A stretch of 33,751 nucleotides of DNA, taken from the NCBI GenBank assembly GCA_964393835.1, contig CAYMUN010000011.1, positions 1 to 33,751 of the forward strand. Direction: 5' to 3'. Below the pieces are notes generated by a model, which saw nothing but the letters and a program-made list of their open reading frames with translations, made no database searches and was not told where the DNA came from. This document shows positions 29,609 to 33,751 of the stretch, one piece after another (within the stretch, counting starts at the first letter, position 1; each line of letters begins with the position of its first letter). The translations under genes and the position numbers were made by a program. Source of the stretch: CAYMUN01 sp964393835. Its GTDB lineage: Bacteria > Patescibacteriota > Saccharimonadia > Saccharimonadales > UBA4665.

Positions 29609-29685
29609 TGGAGCCACCTGCCGGAATCGAACCGGCGACCTCCGCTTTACGAAAGCGGCGCTCTAGCCAACTGAGCTAAGGTGGC
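29609..29685 (-). tRNA. tRNA-Thr(CGT) with U discriminator
   Basis: Complete cloverleaf: acceptor GCCACCT/AGGTGGC, anticodon stem CCGCT/AGCGG with loop TTCGTAA and anticodon CGT, T arm GGTTCGATTCC, encoded CCA. The discriminator is U (complement of base 29612), where many bacterial tRNA-Thr have A. That U matches the A in the UGGA bulge of the T-box ahead of thrS. Confidence 0.97.
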
Positions 29686-29729
29686 AAAATATGCCTGTGG
29701 CATATTTTGTAGACGCGAGCGAAGCGTCG
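29686..29729 (-). other. Two hairpins in the tRNA-Thr leader
   Basis: A perfect 9-bp hairpin AAAATATGC/GCATATTTT (29686-29708) ends exactly at the mature tRNA 5' end. A second, GACGC/GCGTC, lies at 29713-29729. Both are between the tRNA promoter and the tRNA; a processing role is possible. Confidence 0.5.
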
Positions 29730-29750
29730 TCCGCCTAAGTTAACCGAGGT

Positions 29751-29759
29751 ATTATACCA
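29751..29759 (-). promoter_or_regulatory. Extended -10 promoter of tRNA-Thr/tRNA-Gly
   Basis: TGGTATAAT on the minus strand, identical to the element before the 121-residue membrane protein gene. Extended -10 promoters need little -35, and none is clear here. The leader would be about 57 nt. Confidence 0.65.
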
Positions 29760-29765
29760 GTAAAT

Positions 29766-30230
29766 TCAGCGTTTTTTCTTAGCTAAGGGCTGGGCCGAAG
29801 CCGCGATTCCTATCGCTACCGCTATCACCACGGCATTTTTAATGATGTACTGCCCTTCCAGCGTCGGCACCAGCACGGAGTGCCACGTATAGCTCGGTAC
29901 CAGCAGCAGGGGCGAGCAGACAATCAGCATGTGTGCTAGCAGGAGTGGTATGACAATCCGGGTCAGTCGCGGAAATAAAAACAGCACGCCAATTAGGCAC
30001 TCCAACAACGCTAGCACCACAAATAAGGCGTCGAAATATTGTAGGCCAACCGTTTTATCGACCAGCGCTTTTGCCAACGGCCCGGCCGGGCTCAACCCCA
30101 GTAATTTAATAATTCCAAACCAGAAAAATATCAAAAATATCGAACCTCGCGCCATCGGGACAAAGCTCCGCCTAAAAAACGCGATCAGCCGCAAATCGGC
30201 ACTTTTATAATCTAGTTTCAGGCCGCCCAT
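29766..30230 (-). CDS. DoxX-like membrane protein
   Basis: A 154-residue protein with four hydrophobic segments. The pattern MARGSIFLIFFWFGIIKLLGLSPAGPLA near 26-54, then ALLECLIGVLFLFP and the final GQYIIKNAVVIAVAIGIAAS, fits the DoxX/DUF417 group of small quinone-linked or redox membrane proteins. The exact role is unknown. An extended -10, TGC-TATAGT, ends 7 nt before the ATG at 30230 with no SD, so the message should be leaderless. Confidence 0.75.
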   Translation of the reverse strand: MGGLKLDYKSADLRLIAFFRRSFVPMARGSIFLIFFWFGIIKLLGLSPAGPLAKALVDKTVGLQYFDALFVVLALLECLIGVLFLFPRLTRIVIPLLLAHMLIVCSPLLLVPSYTWHSVLVPTLEGQYIIKNAVVIAVAIGIAASAQPLAKKKR

Positions 30231-30328
30231 TTATCTAACTATAGCAAATTGACAATTTTATTTGGTGTTGTATTGTGATTTTTAATTGGAGACCGTACGC
30301 CCGGCTTTTCGGGAAACGCAGTCGATGC

Positions 30329-30571
30329 TTAGCGGCCGACCAAAGCCAAGCGGTCGGTGAATTCTTCAACCATCACCTGGTCTTCAGTCAGCATGGCGAT
30401 AGTCAGTCTCGTCCATTCGATCAGTTCCGGCATATCTTTTTGAGTCAGTTGATCAGGCGTCTTACCAAAGTGGTTTTGTACTAACCGGCCAATATAGCGC
30501 GGCGCGGCCGGCCCGAAGTAGTCTTCGGCGATATGGACGACTTTTTGGTAGAGCAAGGTATCTTCCTTCAT
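30329..30571 (-). CDS. Small soluble protein of unknown function
   Basis: An 80-residue protein, acidic and helical: MKEDTLLYQKVVHIAEDYFG, then RYIGRLVQNHFGKTPDQL and the final MVEEFTDRLALVG. No family recognised. Its ATG directly follows the TAG of the eight-helix membrane protein (TAGATG), the same arrangement as gyrB/gyrA, so it is very likely coupled to and works with that protein. Confidence 0.65.
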   Translation of the reverse strand: MKEDTLLYQKVVHIAEDYFGPAAPRYIGRLVQNHFGKTPDQLTQKDMPELIEWTRLTIAMLTEDQVMVEEFTDRLALVGR

Positions 30572-31501
30572 CTAAATTTCTTCGATTCGCTGGAGGCTTT
30601 TAGCCCCTTTAGCAATTAAGACATAGCCGGCACCAATGATAATCAGCAAGAAATATACGATCAACAGTAACAGCCCCAGGTTTAGATCAGACAACTGAGT
30701 TGAAAATGATTGAAACATGCGCAGAACAATCGTCGTGATAACCACCCAGCCCAGGCCGTTGGCCAGATTGCGTAAAGCCCCTCTATACAGCGCGCCCTTG
30801 ACCTTGTGGCGATAGAGATAAATAAAATAGATCGCCTGAATACCTAAAAACCACATGATTAAGCGCGGGATGACGATGGTCGTCACAGTGGCCCAATCCG
30901 GTAAGTAGTACGAAGCAGCTTTGACGCCACCGACTGGTACCTGGCGGGCCGGGTCACTGAGCGTCAAAAACACATACAGGGCAGCCAGACCTATACAGGC
31001 CACGATTGCCATTTGGGGAAACTGGTAGGATGGTCGCTTTACCAGGCTGAGCAACCGGTGAGCTCCCCGGTTGATCAGCCAAAATGCCGGAAAAAGTATG
31101 GCCAGCGTGATGTAATTGGTGAGCCGCACCATGTCGGCGGTCGCGCTTGGATGCGACTGGTAGTAATGCGTAGCAAAACCCCCAAACACAGCTGATAATG
31201 GTAACCACAGCGTCAGCAGCAAAATTCCGTGCCCGATAATCAAAAAAGCCTCTCCATCTTTACCGCCCCGGATAGAAGTAATATAATCCTTGAGCCGCAA
31301 AAAACCACCGAGGGCAATAAACCAGATCAATAGGTAAGGGATAGCAACTGTTAGTGCCAATCCGATGGCTTGACCACTAGAAATATGATATTTCGTTAAA
31401 GTCTCTTGGTCGGGGGCTACAAGTAACGCCTGGGCAACGTAGGCAACCGAAAAAGTTATAAAAAATCCGCTCAGCCATTTGTATTTCCACAATAACGACA
31501 T
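30572..31501 (-). CDS. Eight-helix membrane protein, unknown function
   Basis: A 309-residue protein with about eight predicted transmembrane segments (near 10-30, 47-70, 86-112, 127-145, 158-177, 197-222, 238-258 and 268-297). No catalytic motif is evident and I do not recognise the family. SD-like GGGGGAAG lies just before the ATG. It is the first gene of a two-gene operon with the 80-residue soluble protein. Confidence 0.8.
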   Translation of the reverse strand: MSLLWKYKWLSGFFITFSVAYVAQALLVAPDQETLTKYHISSGQAIGLALTVAIPYLLIWFIALGGFLRLKDYITSIRGGKDGEAFLIIGHGILLLTLWLPLSAVFGGFATHYYQSHPSATADMVRLTNYITLAILFPAFWLINRGAHRLLSLVKRPSYQFPQMAIVACIGLAALYVFLTLSDPARQVPVGGVKAASYYLPDWATVTTIVIPRLIMWFLGIQAIYFIYLYRHKVKGALYRGALRNLANGLGWVVITTIVLRMFQSFSTQLSDLNLGLLLLIVYFLLIIIGAGYVLIAKGAKSLQRIEEI

Positions 31502-31524
31502 GCTTCCCCCGCTATAAAACCCAA

Positions 31525-31553
31525 ATTATAACGCTTAATGCGAGTATTGTCAT
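31525..31553 (-). promoter_or_regulatory. Promoter of the eight-helix membrane protein operon
   Basis: ATGACA (31553-31548), 17-bp spacer, TATAAT (31530-31525), followed by a leader of about 20 nt containing a purine-rich SD. Confidence 0.8.
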
Positions 31554-31656
31554 CTAAAAAGTTTCACACTGACCGGCGACCGGTAATCATAATTATAGAT
31601 TAACAATTATTACAGCTCGTATAAGGTTGGTGAATTGCGCTATAGTACTACGTAGC

Positions 31657-32019
31657 ATGCGCAACAAAGTGGAATTACTGGATAATGACATCATTTACGT
31701 CCAAAAGATTGGTGACCAAACCGAGCAGTCATTGTTTGAATTAATTGGTAAAATCAATCATCTGGCGGCTGGCTTGCGGGCTCAAAAAAAGCCCGTCTTA
31801 ATCCTCTCTAACGCTTCGGCCGAAGGCAAAATGGACGCCAAAGCCCGCAAAATGGCCGCCAAAATTGGCAAGGATCTAGCTTATGATAAAAGCGCGACCT
31901 TTGGGTCTTCTGAGTATCTATATAATCTCCGGGAATTAATGATCATTGCTACCCAACTAAATCAAAAAGTAGCTAATTTTAAAACCGAAGCTGAAGCCGT
32001 CGCCTGGCTCCTTAAATAA
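31657..32019 (+). CDS. STAS/SpoIIAA-like small protein
   Basis: A 120-residue protein from ATG 31657. The alternating pattern IIYVQKIGDQTEQSLFELIGKI, KKPVLILSNASAEGKMDAKARKMAAKIG, and a final VANFKTEAEAVAWLLK resembles SpoIIAA-like/STAS folds, usually anti-sigma antagonists or lipid-binding proteins. The assignment is by eye. An in-frame TTG at 31627 is a possible earlier start, but TATAGT (31641-31646) lies within that extension, 10 nt before the ATG, which favours 31657 with a very short leader. Confidence 0.6.
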   Translation: MRNKVELLDNDIIYVQKIGDQTEQSLFELIGKINHLAAGLRAQKKPVLILSNASAEGKMDAKARKMAAKIGKDLAYDKSATFGSSEYLYNLRELMIIATQLNQKVANFKTEAEAVAWLLK

Positions 32020-32054
32020 CTGACGGGCCGTCGCTTTGAATGTGTGGAATTACT

Positions 32055-32321
32055 TCACTGCTTATAAAGCTGATCGTGGCTGCCCACTGCCTCAAACAGC
32101 ACTCTGTCAGCGCCGATTTCTTTGAAGTGCAGCCGTAAATCACCACCAATGCTAATCGACCGGTAGCCTTTCCAATCTCCATACAGTGTGTGGTTACGTA
32201 AGTCTTTGTGAAATGGCTCGTCAATGAACAACTCGATTGCATCCAAAGCTTGTTGGCGCTGCAGTGCAGTCAGTCGGCTCTGGAACTGTTGATCAAAACT
32301 TTTACTGAAATCAATGTTCAT
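32055..32321 (-). CDS. YafQ-family mRNA interferase toxin
   Basis: An 88-residue RelE-fold toxin of the YafQ type: FSKSFDQQFQSRLTALQRQQ, HKDLRNHTLYGDWKGYRSISI, then GGDLRLHFKEI and a final VGSHDQLYKQ with the His near the C-terminus used by YafQ in catalysis. YafQ toxins cleave mRNA on the ribosome. Its start overlaps the antitoxin stop by one base (TAATG). Confidence 0.88.
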   Translation of the reverse strand: MNIDFSKSFDQQFQSRLTALQRQQALDAIELFIDEPFHKDLRNHTLYGDWKGYRSISIGGDLRLHFKEIGADRVLFEAVGSHDQLYKQ

Positions 32322-32599
32322 TACATCAGCGACTTTAGATGAGCCAGCGCTTCTTCTTTAGAATTTGTATGTGTAATATTGCGGTCATGCTTGAGATCTT
32401 CTTCGGCTTTACGCATGATTTTTTCGAGATATGGTGTCGGCTCTAGAGTCGGCATCAGGGTGAGCTGACCCTCGCGAACAGCCTGCAAAGTGGCTGCGGT
32501 TATAAAGGCGCTGGTTGACAAGCCCAGAGAAGCCGCAAAATCAGCAATGGCCTTTTTTGTCGCATTATCAGTTCTTATCGTTAATGTTGCATCACTCAT
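32321..32599 (-). CDS. DinJ/RelB-family antitoxin
   Basis: A 92-residue RHH antitoxin: ATLTIRTDNATKKAIADFAASLGLSTSAFI is the DNA-binding domain of the RelB/DinJ family; the C-terminal half is charged and wraps the toxin. It lies directly upstream of the YafQ-type toxin, as in E. coli dinJ-yafQ. The ATG has no SD and is the last element of an operator palindrome. Confidence 0.88.
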   Translation of the reverse strand: MSDATLTIRTDNATKKAIADFAASLGLSTSAFITAATLQAVREGQLTLMPTLEPTPYLEKIMRKAEEDLKHDRNITHTNSKEEALAHLKSLM

Positions 32600-32636
32600 G
32601 TATTACATTGTAATACAAATGATAGTAAAGTGTCAA
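32597..32636 (-). promoter_or_regulatory. Promoter/operator of the DinJ-YafQ module
   Basis: TTGACA (32636-32631), 18-bp spacer, TACAAT (32612-32607), then 7 nt to the ATG at 32599. A perfect 19-bp palindrome TGTATTAC-ATT-GTAATACA (32599-32617) covers the -10 and runs up to the start codon. This fits repression by the antitoxin and a leaderless message. Confidence 0.8.
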
Positions 32637-32657
32637 TTGGCGGGATATCGGGTCGGA

Positions 32658-32671
32658 CTTCCGAACTATTG
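32658..32671. repeat. 14-bp direct repeat, left copy, at the hicA stop
   Basis: CTTCCGAACTATTG, identical to 33348-33361. It includes the hicA stop codon. Together the copies bracket the hicBA module. Confidence 0.7.
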
Positions 32672-32887
32672 TCCCTTATGCCGTTTCATAAAAACACCCG
32701 GGTCTAGGCCGGATTGCCTAATGATCGACTTGAATGTGCCAAGCGGTATCTCTTTCTTGCCAGCCGGAACAATGGCAGTATGTACACCGCTGCGGTATTT
32801 GGCATGGCTACCGCTTTGGGAGATAAAAACAAAACCATTGCGTTCCAGTACTTTGACGATTTCTTTTGATGACAGTAGTCTAGGCAT
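32666..32887 (-). CDS. hicA: HicA-family toxin
   Basis: A 73-residue dsRBD-like mRNA interferase: MPRLLSSKEIVKVLERNGF, then ISQSGSHAKYRSG with the active His, VPAGKKEIPLGTFKSIIRQSGL. It overlaps the upstream hicB by 8 nt. The gene order hicB-hicA is reversed from the common hicA-hicB. Confidence 0.92.
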   Translation of the reverse strand: MPRLLSSKEIVKVLERNGFVFISQSGSHAKYRSGVHTAIVPAGKKEIPLGTFKSIIRQSGLDPGVFMKRHKGQ

Positions 32888-33101
32888 GCTGTAGGCGGAG
32901 AGTGTGGACGGTTGGGTGTTCTACAGATGTCGGAATAGATGTGGCGGGTGCGTCTTCTAGGTATAGTTCTAAAGCTTCTTGAAGCATAGCTAGAGCTTCT
33001 TGCTCAGTCTCGCCAAAACTGGAAACATCAACATTAAGGCACTGGGCAACATAGTATTTGCCCTCTTTGTATACGACTGATTGGTAGACTACTTGGTTCA
33101 T
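32880..33101 (-). CDS. hicB: HicB-family antitoxin
   Basis: A 73-residue antitoxin with the partial RNase H-like fold of HicB: YQSVVYKEGKYYVAQCLNVDVSSFGETEQEALAMLQEALELYLED. There is no separate DNA-binding domain, so autorepression may need HicA or another factor. An extended -10 lies 6 nt before the ATG and there is no SD. Confidence 0.92.
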   Translation of the reverse strand: MNQVVYQSVVYKEGKYYVAQCLNVDVSSFGETEQEALAMLQEALELYLEDAPATSIPTSVEHPTVHTLRLQHA

Positions 33102-33107
33102 GACTTT

Positions 33108-33116
33108 ATTATATCA
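33108..33116 (-). promoter_or_regulatory. Extended -10 promoter of hicBA, leaderless
   Basis: TGATATAAT on the minus strand ends 6 nt before the hicB ATG. It is a consensus extended -10; the -35 is not recognisable. Confidence 0.75.
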
Positions 33117-33169
33117 CCTTACGGAACTTAGATTTTTCTCTCATAATTTTTGTTAACGAAGTCGCTGCG

Positions 33170-33271
33170 CTACTGGCCGTATTTTTGACGTTCACGTCTT
33201 TCATAATCCCTTACCCGAGCCAAGCCCGGGACAATGACATCCCTACGTATTTGAGTGCCGGTATGGTTCAT
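33170..33271 (-). CDS. Small basic protein of 33 residues, unknown function
   Basis: An open frame of 33 codons starting MNHTGTQIRRDVIVPG and ending in Arg/Glu-rich DYERRERQKYGQ. The SD AGGAGGAG is close to ideal, 4-5 nt before the ATG, and a promoter TTCACA-N17-TAGAAT lies just upstream. It is upstream of and in line with hicBA, 68 bp before hicB. The short length leaves the family open; it may be a third component of the module, a degraded gene remnant, or an independent small protein. Confidence 0.65.
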   Translation of the reverse strand: MNHTGTQIRRDVIVPGLARVRDYERRERQKYGQ

Positions 33272-33288
33272 GCGCTCCTCCTAGATTT

Positions 33289-33317
33289 ATTCTAGAAGTG
33301 GCGCTTATCTATGTGAA
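33289..33317 (-). promoter_or_regulatory. Promoter of the 33-residue gene
   Basis: TTCACA (33317-33312), 17-bp spacer, TAGAAT (33294-33289). The start near 33282 gives a leader of about 11 nt holding the AGGAGGAG site. Confidence 0.75.
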
Positions 33318-33347
33318 CCTGGACACACCGCGAGATAACGGATTAGG

Positions 33348-33361
33348 CTTCCGAACTATTG
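33348..33361. repeat. 14-bp direct repeat, right copy, at a membrane-gene stop
   Basis: CTTCCGAACTATTG, the same as 32658-32671, in the same orientation and again covering the stop codon (CAA TAG) of the minus-strand gene upstream. Confidence 0.7.
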
Positions 33362-33661
33362 AAAAGTAAACTGACGGTGGATAAAGTAGCTGAGCACTAG
33401 GAGTGCGGCGATTAAGAGAATGGCGTATAGCAGCCTTAAGCTCCCATCGTGTTTTTGATTTCCGACAATAGACCTTGCAAAAAGCGGAAGAAATAAGAGG
33501 TCGCCGATGACAGTCAGGGCCCAGGTTGGCCATATGATGGGAACAAGTATTATAAAACCATAGCCAGCACCTGCTGGTGAAAAAATCGTGAGGGCGATAA
33601 AAAATATGGACAGGACGTTAAAGAAGACGAGCGCCTTGAGAGGTTTTTTATGCTGACGCAT
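33356..33661 (-). CDS. Small membrane protein, unknown function
   Basis: A 101-residue protein with a basic start (MRQHKKPLKAL) and three hydrophobic segments (about 10-30, 34-60 and 78-93). I do not recognise a family. It lies 38 bp after tRNA-Asp in the same direction, perhaps in the same transcript; there is no clear SD. Confidence 0.65.
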   Translation of the reverse strand: MRQHKKPLKALVFFNVLSIFFIALTIFSPAGAGYGFIILVPIIWPTWALTVIGDLLFLPLFARSIVGNQKHDGSLRLLYAILLIAALLVLSYFIHRQFTFQ

Positions 33662-33699
33662 GGGTTAACTCAACAATCTTACTAACTTCAGGTTCGGTT

Positions 33700-33751
33700 T
33701 GGCGGGCCCGACCGGATTCGAACCGGCGATCTCCTCCGTGACAGGGAGGCG
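33700..33751 (-). tRNA. tRNA-Asp(GTC), partial
   Basis: The 3' two-thirds of a tRNA on the minus strand: anticodon stem CCTCC/GGAGG with loop CTGTCAC (anticodon GTC), T arm GGTTCGAATCC, acceptor strand CGGGCCC, discriminator G and encoded CCA (33702-33700). The D arm and 5' acceptor strand lie beyond the window edge. Confidence 0.95.

Overview
The window looks like a piece of chromosome from a Candidate Phyla Radiation bacterium, most probably a Saccharibacterium (TM7). The reasons are a Saccharibacteria-like mix of reduced housekeeping genes, a VirD4/TraG-like ATPase next to a small Pro/Ala-rich partner, a surface protein with an LPNTG anchor, and many short membrane proteins of unknown function. 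Genes end at TGA, TAA and TAG and no real gene reads through TGA, so the standard genetic code applies. The phylum assignment is an inference from memory of such genomes, not from a search.

Layout. 1-59 is the 5' end of a 16S rRNA gene (minus). 343-1029 is an antitoxin-domain/acetyltransferase fusion with its own palindromic operator. 1131-5738 is gyrB-gyrA (minus). Divergent from it, 5892-7840 holds a cell-wall-anchored surface protein and a membrane protein. 7842-11709 (minus) carries a secretion-type ATPase and two companions. 11710-12230 is an intergenic region with a strong candidate structured RNA ending in a terminator just before comM (12231-13790). 13923-15336 holds an RHH regulator and the infC-rpmI-rplT operon. 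15360-18653 (minus) contains an exported protein, RNase P RNA, a pterin dehydratase/RNase HI fusion, an exported nuclease and a YggT protein. 18745-22721 has tRNA-Pro, a possible structured RNA, an M50 protease, rpmB, an MBL-fold protein, a winged-helix regulator and miaA. 23103-26332 (minus) has an alkyltransferase-like protein, a RelBE-type module, thrS and a cupin gene behind a threonine T-box. 26616-27441 (plus) has tRNA-Val, a 40-residue gene with its own promoter and terminator, and nrdR. 27446-31501 (minus) is a membrane glycosyltransferase, tRNA-Gly, tRNA-Thr and membrane proteins. 31657-33751 ends in two toxin-antitoxin modules, a 33-residue gene with a full promoter and ribosome binding site, and a partial tRNA-Asp.

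How it fits together. Translation dominates: rRNA, five tRNAs, RNase P, IF3/L35/L20, L28, ThrRS and MiaA. Two translation-linked feedback devices can be read from the sequence: an AUC start codon on infC and a T-box ahead of cupin-thrS. The T-box bulge base complements the unusual U discriminator of the tRNA-Thr encoded 3 kb away. Many promoters place the -10 hexamer only 6-9 nt before the start codon with no Shine-Dalgarno, so leaderless mRNAs appear common here, especially for regulators and antitoxins. The most novel items are the Phd-GNAT fusion with a YefM-like TGTACA operator, the structured RNA upstream of comM, the T-box, the PCD-RNase HI fusion, and two unannotated small genes.
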